Below the pieces are notes generated by a model. It was not told where the DNA came from and made no database searches. It saw only the letters and a list, made by a program, of their open reading frames with translations. A stretch of 64,000 bases of DNA. Source: Caloramator sp. mosi_1. Its GTDB lineage: Bacteria > Bacillota > Clostridia > Clostridiales > Caloramatoraceae. Positions 21,045 to 31,629 of the stretch are shown piece after piece (position 1 is the first letter of the stretch; every line of letters starts with the position of its first letter). The translations under genes were made by a program, and so were the position numbers. Location of the stretch: positions 1,594,820-1,658,819 of the forward strand of contig NZ_CP117677.1 in NCBI RefSeq assembly GCF_028622835.1, given 5' to 3'.

Positions 21045-22328
21045 ATGAATTATAACCAAAACAAAAGAATAATGCAAATAAATGAACAAACTTTAATTAT
21101 TGGTGTTGATATTGCAAAAGAGCGCCATGTAGCAAGAGCACAGGATTTTAGAGGTATTGAGTATGGAAAAACTCTTTATTTCAGCAATGATAATAAAGGT
21201 TTTATTGAACTTTACAATTGGTTCAATAAGTTATGTGCGGAGCATGCTAAAACCAATGTGATTGTAGGTATGGAACCTACAGGACATTACTGGTTTTGCT
21301 TAGCAAAGTTTTTAAGACAAAAAGGAATAAAAATAGCTATTGTTAATCCTATGCATGTGAAAAAAGTAAAGAGCTTGATGATAACTCTCCAACAAAAATG
21401 ATCCGAAGGATGCGAGAGTTATAGCACAACTTCTTAAAGATGGTAGATTTGCAGAGCCTAATATGCCACAAGGAATATATGCAGATTTAAGAACAGCTAT
21501 GAACCTTAGAGATATGCTAATAAAAGAAGTACAACTGTAAAAGCAAAAATATCACGCTGGCTTGATATATATTTCCCTGAGTTTGAAGATGTATTTTCAT
21601 CTTGGGAAGGGAAAACAGCATTATTAACATTAAAACATTTATCTACACCATCAAAAATATCACAAACAAGTGCAGAAGATATTTTAATTTTGTGGAAAAC
21701 AGAAGTTCAAAGAGCTGTAGGCATAAAACGTGCTCAATTGCTTGTGGATAAAGCTAAAATATCTATAGGTTTAACTGAAGGCATTGAAATGGTTGAATAC
21801 GAGCTTAAATATCTTTTAGACAGATACGATGCTTTGATGTTAAAGTTAGAGGATTTAATGGTTAAAGTTGAAGCTATCCTAAATGAAATACCAGGAGCAA
21901 ATGAGATGTTGTTAATACCAGGGCTTGGTCTTGTAACTGTTGCAGGATTCTTATCTGAAGTTTGTGAATTGGTACAATATGCACATCCACGCCAAATTCA
22001 GAAACTTGCTGGTTTAACTTTAAAAGAATATAGTTCCGGTAAACACAAAGGACAAACAACTATAACCAAAAGAGGAAGGCGAAAGCTTAGAGCATTGTTA
22101 TTTAAAGCTATAATGCCTATGGTTGCTAAAAATTCAGAATTTAAGGCACTGCATCAATACTATACAACACGCACCAATAATCCTCTAAAGAAGAAACAAT
22201 CACTTATAGCATTATGCTGCAAGCTTATAAGAGTTCTTTATGCAATAGGGACAAAAGGTACTGCTTATAATCCACAAAAACTAATGAATGATATTAAACA
22301 TCCAGAAGTAACAGGGAAAGCTGCTTAA
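21045..22328 (+). CDS. IS110-family transposase (frameshifted)
   Basis: ATG 21045 behind GGAGGT. The N-terminal DEDD domain shows IIGVDIAKERHVARA (Asp), VGMEPTGHYWF (Glu) and, across a frameshift at 21395, DPKDARVIAQLL (paired Asp). A second shift near 21538 is followed by the C-terminal transposase_20 domain (LLIPGLGLVTVAGFLSEV, then KLAGLTLKEYSSGKHKG) with the Ser and Gly block that carries the nucleophilic serine. Full length is about 427 residues, normal for the family. This recombinase is guided by an RNA from its own non-coding end (see 22395-22600). Confidence 0.88.
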
Positions 22329-22394
22329 TAATTGTTGATAACTATTTTATTATAGTTTAATTATAAATTATCCATAGATTTTTAGATTGTAGTT

Positions 22395-22600
22395 CTTTGA
22401 CATATATAAAGCTTGGAGTAGTTGGTAGTGAAAATCACCATTAGGGCACTGACCCTGCAAAGGAGCATAACCGACATCCACCTCATGGATAGGTTGAACG
22501 AAGGAATTTAGGGACGATGATCCTGTGAGACATGGGAGGGTAGACCACCTTGAGAATTGTGGAGATCCATTGGCAAACATAATTTACCAAATAATTATTA
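22395..22600 (+). ncRNA. Candidate IS1111-type bridge RNA
   Basis: Directly after the IS110-family transposase, about 200 bases differ sharply from the surroundings: G/C-richer and rich in short inverted repeats, such as AGGGCACTGACCCT and ATCCACCTCATGGAT. There is no plausible coding frame. IS1111-group elements encode their bridge RNA in the 3' non-coding end, so position and composition fit. A promoter-like TTGACA/TATATAA lies at about 22397. The boundaries and the target- and donor-binding loops are not assigned. Confidence 0.5.
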
Positions 22601-22747
22601 TGTTTGTTAAAGTCGACCCTGTAATTCCAATATCTCTTATAAATATAAGTTATATCCATGTACTTTATTATGTCAATTATGAAAATCTAAGAATGATTGA
22701 GTATATTAAAGAAAATTAAAGATTATAGAGGGAGGTGAACTTAAAAG

Positions 22748-23260
22748 TTGAACAATAATTTTTCAATTCTTACAGAAAAGGAATTTGTTGAAATATATCA
22801 ACGCAATGTAGATACTGTTTACCGGATTTGCTATATTTACTTGAGAAACCATGATGATACGGAAGATGCTGTTCAATCTGTGTTTATGAAATTACTTAAA
22901 AATAATAAAAAGTTTGAAAGTTCTGAACATGAAAAAGCATGGTTAATTTTAACTTCTAAGAATTACTGTAAAGATGTATTAAAAAGTTGGTGGAGAAAAC
23001 ACCGAATTAGTATTGATGATATTCCAGAAATTGCTTGCTGGGACAATAGTCAAATTGCTTGTGAAGTTTTAGAAAAATTACTATCCTTACCAGCAAAATA
23101 CAAAGAAGTTTTATATTTATATTATTATGAGGGATATTCTATAAAGGATATTTCAAAGCTCTTGGGTAGAAATGAAAGTACTATTCAAACACAACTATCT
23201 ACTGGACGTAAACGTCTTAAAATAAGTATTGGAGGTGAGTATAATGAAAAACCATATTAA
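22748..23260 (+). CDS. ECF-type RNA polymerase sigma factor
   Basis: Intact, 170 residues, TTG start 22748 behind GGGAGGTGA. Sigma region 2 spans residues 10-75 (VDTVYRICYIYLRNHDDTED, then AVQSVFMKLL) and region 4 residues 110-160 (LPAKYKEVLYLYYYEGYSIK, then LLGRNESTIQTQLSTGRKRL). It overlaps the next gene, a membrane anti-sigma-like protein, by 17 bases, the classic sigma/anti-sigma pairing. It probably responds to an envelope signal. Target promoters were not found in the window. Confidence 0.9.
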   Translation: MNNNFSILTEKEFVEIYQRNVDTVYRICYIYLRNHDDTEDAVQSVFMKLLKNNKKFESSEHEKAWLILTSKNYCKDVLKSWWRKHRISIDDIPEIACWDNSQIACEVLEKLLSLPAKYKEVLYLYYYEGYSIKDISKLLGRNESTIQTQLSTGRKRLKISIGGEYNEKPY

Positions 23261-24287
23261 TGAACTATTTGATAGTTTTACCCCTAAAGAAGAACAAAAA
23301 GCAAATATACTCCACAAGATAATGAATGAAAGAGAACGTAGAACATCTATAAATAGCAAATATTTTTATGGATGGAGAGGTTTTCTACGTCCAGCCATTG
23401 CTTGTTTGTTTTGTTTGTTAATTGCAATTTGTGTATTTGCGTTTAGGGAAGAGTGAACACAATTACCGTGTATGCTTATGGTGAAAATGTGGAAATTACA
23501 AACAATGGTGTAATGCTTTCTACTGGTGTTATAAATGATAATGGTGAAATGAAGGGGCAGCTTATGCAGTTATATGTTAAAGGCAAAAACATTGAAAAAA
23601 TTAGATTTTCATGTAAAAATCAATATATTGATTTTACTGATTGGACGGAAAGTAGATCTAATTTTAGTATGGAAAAACAGTTTACTATACATTATGGTAA
23701 AAAGGTATCTGATTATGATTATCTTGTAGTTAACTGGAATCCAGAAAATACTATAAGGGAGCTTACTGATAAGAAAAATAATTCTATTGTAAAACTTAGT
23801 CCTAAATTAAGAAATGATATTATTGTTATGGAAATAACATTTATGAATGGGAAAAAAGAAACAAAAGCTGTTGTTATAAACATTAGAGATGATGGGAAAA
23901 TATTTGCTAAACTTCAGGATTATGTTGTAGATCCAAAGGATGATTTTGTATTGAATCCTCAAAATAAATTACAAAAACAGACTCAAAAAACAATGAAGAA
24001 AAATTGAAAAATACAAATGGAAAACACACTCAAGAAGAAATTGAAAGTGCAAAAGAAGTTGCTAGAAAATATTATTCTAAGACAGTTTTTAAAGGTAAAA
24101 TTGATTCTATTGAATATTTAGAGGATTTGTCTTCGCTTAGCAGTTATATACATGATGAATACAAGAATTGGAACATTATTGCTTTTAAAGTTTATGAAAC
24201 TTTAAAGAATCCAGGTTTGCCAAGGATAATTATTCTAGCAAAGGAAAATGATAAAAAGATTGGGTTGTAATCAATGAAGGTTATTAG
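23244..24287 (+). CDS. Membrane anti-sigma-like protein (frameshifted)
   Basis: ATG 23244 behind GGAGGTGAG, inside the end of the sigma gene. Residues 1-50 form the cytoplasmic sigma-binding part (INELFDSFTPKEEQKANIL), followed by one membrane helix (PAIACLFCLLIAICVFAF) and a large extracytoplasmic domain (AYGENVEITNNGVMLS, DYLVVNWNP). Breaks near 23455, 23990 and 24258 each need one base; the whole is about 347 residues, ending KENDKKDWVVINEGY. The layout matches clostridial anti-sigma factors with a DUF4179-like exterior. Confidence 0.75.
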
Positions 24288-24354
24288 TTTAAAAATAGTT
24301 TTAAAATACTAAATTATCCATTAAGCTTGTTAAGTATTATTGGACCTATGTCAA

Positions 24355-24612
24355 TATGGTAGACACAAAAACACGAATTTACTATGCTGATTTTTTAGCC
24401 ATATCTTCATATTGCTGAGAGGTAATATATCCAATGATGCTATGGATTCTCTTTCTGTTATACCATGATTCTATGTATTCAAATATTGCCAGTCTTGCAG
24501 CATTAAAATCATAGTAGGTTACTATGTTAACCTCTTCCTTTTTAGGGCATTATGAAAAGACTCAATACAGGCATTGTCATAGGGATTTCCCTTGGAACTG
24601 AATGAGTGAATA
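24355..24612 (-). pseudogene. IS3-family (IS150-like) OrfB C-terminal remnant
   Basis: Read leftwards: FSSKGNPYDNACIESFHNAL (the last catalytic Glu), then, after a frame change, AARLAIFEYIESWYNRKRIH and GYITSQQYEDMAKKSA. These are the hallmark C-terminal blocks of IS3-family transposases. The terminal TGTCTACCATATTGACA is present at the gene end. The 5' part is lost where an ISL3-type end begins at 24618. Confidence 0.8.
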
Positions 24613-24617
24613 AATTT

Positions 24618-24790
24618 AGGCTCTTTGTCAATAGTTGGGGCGGGTATTCGATTAGAATTCCTGTCCCTTTTCTTGTATCAAAATCATCGTCTAAAGACAA
24701 AATTGAACGTTTCCTTGATACGATAAGCCTTGAGAAATCAGGGCTTTTTGCTTTTTGTCAGAGTATTCTTGGAGACGAGGGGAATTATTG
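24618..24790 (+). repeat. Dispersed repeat R with ISL3-type end
   Basis: Starts GGCTCTTTGTCAATAGTTGG, identical to the end of the ISL3 element at 57414, then the CTTGTATCAAAATCATCG block and the GNRA-loop terminator (24726-24749). Confidence 0.7.
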
Positions 24791-25252
24791 TCTAATAAAA
24801 ATTTTTGTAGAGAAGGAATTTTGATAATTTTGTTGAAATACTTTATTAATAATGAGAGTTTAAAAGCATTGTAATTGAGTTATGAAGTAAAGGTAAAATT
24901 TTGTAGTAATCTCTAACAAATATGGCATTTCATAATCAATAATTTAATTTGGTCAAGAAAAAACCTATAGGCATATATAAAATAGGTTTAACATCTATAG
25001 AAAAATGGTAAGAAAGCATATTATACTTAAATTATAGCAAGTTCCAGTGAGCTATTAATGAAAAGAGCAATATCAAAGAAAGATTTTTTATTTGTACATT
25101 CATATTATGATCGCTGGGTTAATTGAGAAACGGGTGTTAGGCATAAGGTCAGTAGAAAATCAAGAAATACTGCTTATATTTTCGCTTTGATAGAAAAATA
25201 TTCAAACAATGATGGGAAATAAGATTAAAACAAATTATAAAGGGGACACCGA
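24791..25252. other. Non-coding region
   Basis: No gene recognised on either strand. Ends in AAAGGGGACACCGAAA before the next gene. Confidence 0.4.
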
Positions 25253-27238
25253 AATTGGATATAAGCAAAATAAAAACGCTATCGTATGATGAGTTACGTG
25301 CCTTATATAGAGAATTCCTACATAGTCAGAGTATTGCAAAGGCAACTATAAACACATCTTATGTTGATACCTTCTACCTCTGGAGGAAAGGGAGTAAAGA
25401 CCTGTTTTAGAATACGGTAACTTCGCCTGCTTTTGAGAATGATGCGAAAGAGGCATTAATTAAGGCTCTTTCTGAGAACTCGACAGGTAATGTCAATTCA
25501 CTAGTTAATAGTTATTTGTCTCATTTAAGAAGATTCCGTTTATTCTTAGCTTCTGACGGAACTGCTGAAACATCAACGCCTAAGCAGGATAATACTGCTA
25601 ATCGTACATATAGACGTAAGAAAAAACTGAGATTAATGTTCCTCAACCATCAACTGAACAGGTGAGTTATATCTTGCTAAGTGGAATACACTTGAGAACT
25701 ATCGCCTGCAGGAGAATGCACTTAATAAGCTGTTCTTTGAGCTATGTCCAAATAATACGGATATTATTGATGTCCTTTTGAAAGCATCAGCGCTTAACGA
25801 CTTTTATAGTACAAATATTTTCTCTATCTATCCAGTGGCCAAGCACATATGTACTTTGAATATTGATACGAGGCTTAAGGCCGGAGATGTTACTCTTGTT
25901 GGAGACATCCAGTATGTAAATATCGGCGATACAGAGAAGAATTTTTACTCTTTTGCCACAAAGTATTGCAGCCATCACAATCAACTCGATTATCCGATTT
26001 ATGACAGCTACGTCGATGAGGTGCTTCGATATTTTAGAAATCGTGATGGATTCTCAGATTTCCCAGATGGTGATTTGAAAGAATATATTAAATTTAAACG
26101 TATACTGATAAATTTTCGTGCTTTTTATGGCTTGGATAAATATAACCTGAAGCAAATTGATCAGTATCTTTGTTTACTTGGGAAGGATTACTTCCTAAAA
26201 CCTATGGAAAGAAAATTAGGGGGACAAATAGTTATGAAGATTCATTATTTCCAAAGATATCATGCGAAAGAGAATGTCGCAACAGCAAATACGATGCTAC
26301 TATTATCTCGGCTATATTCATACTCTCCAGATAAGTTCTTTCGTTTCCTGAAATCAGAATTCTTTTCAGATTCCTTTGAACCAGAGATTGTTTTTAACCT
26401 TCAGGAAAAGAGTACTGAAAGTATCCCAGATGCTACCATTACACAAGAAAGCTTTAAAATTGTTGTTGAGACAAAAATGTCTGACTGGTTTTATTCAGAT
26501 CAGTTACTACGACATTTAAAATCTTTTGGTGATGAAAAGTATAAAGTAATAATTACTTTAGCACCGGAGTTGATGGCTCCAGAAAAGAAAAAGAATTCGA
26601 GGACCAATTAAAGAAATATAATGCCTCACAGAGATATCCTGTCATGCACGTTAATACCACTTTCGATGGTATTATTGATGCGATACGAGATGTTATTGAT
26701 GATAGGGATTATGAAATGCAAGAAGTTTTAGAAGACTTCTTGAATTACTGTTATAACGATAAACTCATAATTGTTTCAGATTCATGGAAACGTATGAGAG
26801 TACAACTGGCAGGTACTACATTTAATTTTAATGTTAGTGAGAACCTTTATTATGATGATATTGAGCATGGATTTAGTGCACATGATTATCTCGGTCTATA
26901 TAAAGAAAAAGTGTAAGAGCAATCGGGAAAATCAATGCCATCATCACTGCAGTTACTACAGAAAATGGCCTTGAGTATAAAGCCGAACTTGGAGAATTGA
27001 CCGAAGAAAGAAAGCAGCAAATTGACCGGGCTAGAGAAGATGGTAAAAACTATGGCTATGTAATGGATGCTACAAGATATTTTTCGTAGAAAAATTCTAC
27101 GAGACTGATTTTAAGAAGATAACTCCAAGGGCACCAATGGGCTCACGAGTATTTGATTTAACACAAATTCTTGAAACAGAAAAACTACCTGGAATTGCGG
27201 AGATCGCAGAGTTACTTAAGTATAAGACATGGGGTTAG
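25253..27238 (+). CDS. Large PD-(D/E)XK-type protein (frameshifted, possible defence nuclease)
   Basis: Reading from TTG 25253 (LDISKIKTLSYDELRALYRE) through several one-base repairs (about 25630, 25675, 26598, 26916, 27088) gives one protein of about 660 residues. An in-frame TAG sits at about 25408 where Trp is likely (KDLF-stop-NTV). Segments: N-terminal helical domain; a middle domain with FYSFATKYCSHHNQ and YPIYDSYVDEVLRYF, which resembles helical domains found in restriction islands; then a nuclease-like core PDATI ... FKIVVETKMSDWFYSDQLL, giving Asp ... Glu-x-Lys. The C-terminus ends TEKLPGIAEIAELLKYKTWG. The gene is clearly richer in G and C than its neighbours and ends 50 bases before a solo IS21 end, both signs of transfer. 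Exact family unknown. Confidence 0.6.
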
Positions 27239-27284
27239 TTACTGGAGTGAACAAATATGTATGTTGGTTCATTGGAGGAACGTC

Positions 27285-27385
27285 GAGATTGTTACTGGTA
27301 AAATAAAATTACCCGAAAAAGGGAAGATTTTTCCCCAGTAAAGATGGAAATCAAGCTCCTTTAAAGATTAAAATATCTGATAGTG
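27285..27385 (+). repeat. Solo end of IS21 element 1
   Basis: About 95 bases are nearly identical to the complement of 19795-19865 (ACCCGAAAAAGGGAAGATTT, then CCCCAGTAAAGATGG). It marks a past IS21 insertion or recombination at the end of the GC-richer gene. Confidence 0.8.
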
Positions 27386-27654
27386 TAAAGTAAATATGAA
27401 AAAATAGCGTAGCTAGACGTATAATTAATCAAAAATGCTTATGTTTTTAATGAATTTCAATTAATTAGACGTGATAATTAGGGATTTATAAAAAATAGGC
27501 ATGCTGAAGGCACCTACAAAAACTTAAAAATTGTAGGTGTATAAATAAATATGTATTTTTTAGCTAAGCAGATAGAAGCCAGTTATTTATTGCTGTTTCA
27601 TCAACTGAAATACCAGCTACTTGTGCAGGAGTTAGGTTGTTTAAAGAATAATGA
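27386..27654 (-). pseudogene. IS relics including an IS3-like C-terminus
   Basis: From about 27650 leftwards the frame reads HYSLNNLTPAQVAGI and SVDETAINNWLLSA, a decayed IS3-type C-terminus (family block SLNNLTPxxxA). Further left, AGGCATGCTGAAGGCACCTAC and GAAAAAATAGCGTAGCT resemble 61130-61265, so the same IS left two relics. Confidence 0.45.
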
Positions 27655-27769
27655 GTGTTTAGTATAAACTAATACTAGGCCAAAAATATAATTGAAAATT
27701 AGGCCACCTAGAATAGATACTTTCTCTTATGGAAAGGATAACATAATAACATAAGAGGAAGTGTTGAAG

Positions 27770-29346
27770 GTGATAAAGTTGAAGGATAAACAAGAAATTA
27801 TTCTAGAATATATTAGAAATGGTAAGTCCCAAAGACAGATAAGTAGAGAGACAGGTATTTCAAGGGAAACTATCAGAAAATATATTAATGAATATGAGAA
27901 AAACCTCGTAGAACTAGGAAGTATTAAAGAAGGTGATGAATTAATTAAGGTTGATTTGATTGATGAAATTGTTAAGACTCCTAAGTATAAAACAGGGAAG
28001 AGACAGAAAAGAGTATTAACCGATGAAGTTATCGACAGAATAAAATTTTACTTAAAAGAAAATGAAAACAAACGATTAAATGGCTTATCGAAACAGCAAA
28101 AAAGAAAAAGGATATACATGAAGCTTTGATAAATGAAGGGTTTAATATAAGTTATCCCAGCGTAGCACAAGCAGTTTCTAAAATAGAAAGAAAGGAAAAG
28201 GAGGCATATATAAGACAGGAATATACTTTAGGAGATGTGGTTGAATTTGATTGGGGAACAGTTAAAATTTATACAGAAGGAGATGTTTTAAGAGAATATC
28301 AAATGGCTGTATTTACATCTGCTTATGGTAATTTTAGATGGGCACGACTATTTCCTAAGCAAGATACACATTGTTTTCTTGAAGCACATGCTCTGTTCTT
28401 TGAAAGTATAAAAGGAGTATATAAAACAGTAGTATATGATAATACAAGAGTTGTAATTAAAAGATTTATCGGTAGATATGAAAAAGAACCTACTGAGGCA
28501 CTTTTAAAGTTATCTCTTTACTACAAGTTTAATTTTAGATTTTGCAATATATATTCTGGTAATGAAAAAGGGCATGTAGAAAGAAGTATAGAATTCGTAA
28601 GGCGAAAAGCCTTTGCTAATAAAGATCATTTTAGTTCAATGAACGAAGCAAATGATTATCTTCAACAAGTTTGTACAAACTTAAATAGCTTACCACAAGC
28701 ATCCCATAATAATAGAACTGCATTACAAATGCTTGAAGAAGAGAGGGCATATTTATTACCTAAAATGCCTATATATGAAACAGCAAGGATTGAAGATTTA
28801 AGAGTAGACAAATATTCTACAATATCAATTGATTCATGCCATTATTCAGTACCAGATGCTTATGTGGATTGCATTGTAAGATGTAAAATATATTCAAGTA
28901 AAATTGTAGTATTTTATGAAAAAGAAAAAATAACAGAACACATAAAAAGACAAGGGAACAATCAATGGGAAATAAAAATAGAACATTATCTAAAGACATT
29001 GTTTAGAAAGCCTGCGGCTTTAATTAACAGCACTGCTTTAAAACAAGCAGATAATAGTCTTAAAGAAATATATGATAATTATTATAAATCAAGAGAAAAA
29101 GACTTTATAGAACTAATACAACTTGTTGGAGAAATAGGAATAGATGAAGTAAAAAGAGGTATTGAAATATTAAGAAACATCTGTCCTACAGATATATCTA
29201 CAAATAAAATAAAATATATTTGCAACAGAAGTAATGACATTGAATTTTATAGAGAATATTTTAAACAAAAGCAAAATGACATAATAGACTACTCAAAAGA
29301 TATGCTTAATATATATTCTAAAATGTTGTCAGAATATAATAGTTAA
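27770..29346 (+). CDS. istA: IS21 transposase IstA, element 2 (frameshifted)
   Basis: GTG 27770 (MIKLKDKQEIILEYIRNG) behind AGAGGAAG. Residues 12-45 form a HTH (GKSQRQISRETGISRETIRK). A break near 28115 (A-run) joins to the frame from 28126. The DDE core is VVEFDWGTVKIY (Asp), VVYDNTRVVIKRF (Asp) and NEKGHVERSIEFVRRKAF (Glu). The C-terminal domain is complete. Total about 525 residues. It differs clearly from the IstA at 18293, so the two IS21 elements are separate lineages. Confidence 0.9.
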
Positions 29347-29360
29347 AAATAAGGATATAA

Positions 29361-30156
29361 ATGGAGGTAATAAATATAAATAATATGGACAAAAATAAGA
29401 AACTATTAATGAATGGAATTTTAGAATATACTAACTATCTCAAATTAACATTTGTAAAAAGTAAAATTAATGAACTTTTAAAAGAAGCTACTTTAAATGA
29501 TATGAGTTATGAAGAATTTTTATATAAGCTTTTACAAGGTGAATATGATAGGAGGCTTGATAATCTTAAAAGAATAGAATTAGAATGGCTGAATTTCCAT
29601 ATAAAAATATCTCGAAGATTTAGTTGTTGAAGAGCTACCAGAAGATGCACAAAAGAAACTAAAACTATTAGAGAGCCTAGAATTCATAAAAGAAGGGCAA
29701 AATGTTATACTATCAGGTAATCCTGGTACAGGTAAAACACATTTGGCGATTAGCCTTGGAATAAAAGCATGCATGGAGGGATACAAAGTACTTTTTAACA
29801 CGGTTCCCATTTTCATAAACAAATTAAAAGAATGTAAGTCTAATAGGACATTAAGAGCGTATCAAAATAAGTTTGAAAAATATGACCTTGTAATACTTGA
29901 TGAATTTGGTTACATATCTTCAGATAAGGAAGGAGCAGAACTATTGTTTACAAATCTGTCCTTACGGACAGGAAGAAAATCTACAATAGTTACAACTAAT
30001 CTTTCTTTTGATAGATGGGGCGAAGTATTTATTGACCCTGTAATGACAGCAGCTATGACCGATAGATTGGCACATAAATCATATTTAGTTAATATGAATG
30101 GTAATTCATATAGATTAAAAGAAACTCAAGAATGGCTTAAAGAAAAGATAAAATAG
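29361..30156 (+). CDS. istB: IS21 helper ATPase IstB, element 2 (frameshifted)
   Basis: Start ATG 29361 (an internal ATG at 29385 is an alternative). One break near 29610 separates the N-terminal helical part from the ATPase part. Walker A GNPGTGKT and Walker B LVILDEFGYI are intact, followed by STIVTTNLSFDRWGEVF. About 265 residues after repair. It is 14 bases after IstA, and the pair forms one operon. Confidence 0.9.
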
Positions 30157-30185
30157 TGCAAATTACATACCATATAATGGAAAGA

Positions 30186-31295
30186 AATGGCCTGCTTTTC
30201 GTTTATAATTTGGCTTTAAAATAATGTATAAAATACAAATGAGGTCTTAAAAAATTATAATGGAAAATAAACATTGCTATTAGAGTATTTGCACTTTCAA
30301 ATGATTTAAAGCCTCTTTTACGTTTATACCAATCTTTAAAAGTATCGTTAAAAGCTTCTATTAAGTTGTTGGATATATCATCTTTAAATGATTGAACTTT
30401 TATGTGCTTAGAAGTATTAAAAATTGTTTTGGTAGCAAGATTATACGAACCTAACCTATCTGTTACAATAGCAGATGGACAGCCAAATTTACTTGTTGAA
30501 TTAAACAAAGCGAAGGCTTGAGAAGCATCTCTTGATGGTGATAAGTTAAAACTAAGAATCATTCTGGTTTCTGAATCAATAATTAGCCATAGATAATGTT
30601 TTACACCATTAATAAAAACCACAGTTTCATCGGCATGCCATTCATCAGAGTTGCCTAAATTAAGGTTTGTAGTAAGTTTATTAGCTATATCTAAAAAATA
30701 GGAGCAAATTTTTACACCAAGATGCAATAGTTACGTGAGATACTTTAACGTTATATGTAAGCTTAAAAATAGAGATATCCTTCTAGTTGAAGAACCGTTT
30801 AGGTAATAAAGATTAAGTGCAGTAAGAATTAAAAACAAAGGAAACCTCATTCTTTTAAAATCGGTTTTTCCTTTAATTAGTTCACAAGATGCAGAATTTA
30901 TATTATTAGGTTTTGCGATAAAAAACGAATGACCACATTTTTTGAGTTACAAGTAAAATGAGAGTAATACTCGTAATCATGATGCAAATAGGTATCATTT
31001 CCACAAACAGGACAACGAGGGTACCCTCTCAAAATACGATTCTTCTTACCTGAACTATCTTCAAGTGTAAACTGGCGTCGGCAATCTTTGCATTGGTATT
31101 TTTGATTACCCGCTTTGTCTTTTCCAAAGCGATAGAGATTTTGACTATGGCATCTTGGACATGAAATTTTATTCAATAATTTGCACATAATTTCATCTCT
31201 CCTTCGGAGGTATTTTGTTTTTCGCTATATATAAGATAACTCAAAGGGAGATGAAATTCAAATATCATATAACTTAACAAGACTGAGAGTTTTAA
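30186..31295 (-). mobile_element. Zinc-ribbon / IS240-type DDE insertion sequence
   Basis: One leftward transposase with its upstream end at 31200-31295. Relics of the same IS occur at 1620-1705, 33020-33185, 42150-42340, 54140-54310, 59340-59480 and 61260-61590, so this family was highly active here. Confidence 0.6.
30203..31188 (-). CDS. Zinc-ribbon DDE (IS6/IS240-type) transposase (frameshifted)
   Basis: ATG 31188 behind GGAGAGATGA. The N-terminus has two zinc knuckles: CPRCHSQNLYRFGKDKAGN, then YQCKDCRRQF, then RCPVCGN. A break near 30900 leads through a decayed linker to the DDE core (30203-30727): WHADETVVFING (Asp), VTDRLGSYNLA (Asp) and NNLIEAFNDTFKDWYKRKRG (Glu), spaced as in IS6/IS240 enzymes. 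Total about 325 residues. It transposes its own IS. The zinc-ribbon part is the piece found copied inside the composite repeats. Confidence 0.8.
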
Positions 31296-31308
31296 TTGGA
31301 GGTTTGCC

Positions 31309-31629
31309 ATGATTGAGCTAAATATTGATGAAGAAGTTGATTATTTAGTAGAAAAGACAGGGTGCACTTCGGAAAAAGGATATTTATTCATAGAAGCTGA
31401 ATATGAGTATCTTGATAATAATGGTTTAATAAATCATGAAGGAAATGATGAATTGCCGGAAGGTCCATATGAAGGAGCACCTTCGATTGATAATGATGAA
31501 ATGGTCAATTTCATATCAGTGTTAACTGGTATTGATAGAGTTTTGGTAGAAAAAATGTCTTATGCGAAGCTTAACTATATGGAGAGCATAGGTCTGGTAA
31601 GTGAGGTGGAACAATGCTTGGAGCAATAA
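31309..31629 (+). CDS. Acidic protein paired with ADP-ribosylglycohydrolase
   Basis: Intact, 106 residues, ATG 31309 after TTGGAGG. Strongly acidic (NHEGNDELPEGPYEGAPSID), no membrane segment, with helices at both ends (VEKTGCTSEKGYLFIEAEYE; VLVEKMSYAKLNYM). Its end overlaps the start of the next gene by 16 bases, so the two are co-translated. No known family is certain. Pairing with an ADP-ribose-removing enzyme suggests a regulator, antitoxin-like partner or substrate adaptor; that is inference. Both genes are GC-richer than the surroundings, like transferred DNA. Confidence 0.7.
   Translation: MIELNIDEEVDYLVEKTGCTSEKGYLFIEAEYEYLDNNGLINHEGNDELPEGPYEGAPSIDNDEMVNFISVLTGIDRVLVEKMSYAKLNYMESIGLVSEVEQCLEQ

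Larger units (their letters stand above)
20930..22620 (+). mobile_element. IS110-family (IS1111-like) element
   Basis: One transposase gene with a short 5' leader and a long, relatively GC-rich 3' non-coding region, the layout of the IS1111 subgroup. No long inverted repeats were seen, as expected for IS110. The exact ends are not determined. Confidence 0.6.
27655..30185 (+). mobile_element. IS21-family element 2
   Basis: Rightward istA and istB. The left end (TTTAGTATAAACTAATACTA, then GGCCAAAAATATAATTG) has a solo copy at 57183-57304. The right end is only approximate. Confidence 0.7.

Noticed and set aside
22368..22719. Open frames on both strands after the IS110-family transposase
   Set aside because: They lie over the structured, GC-richer segment; composition and lack of RBS point to non-coding RNA.
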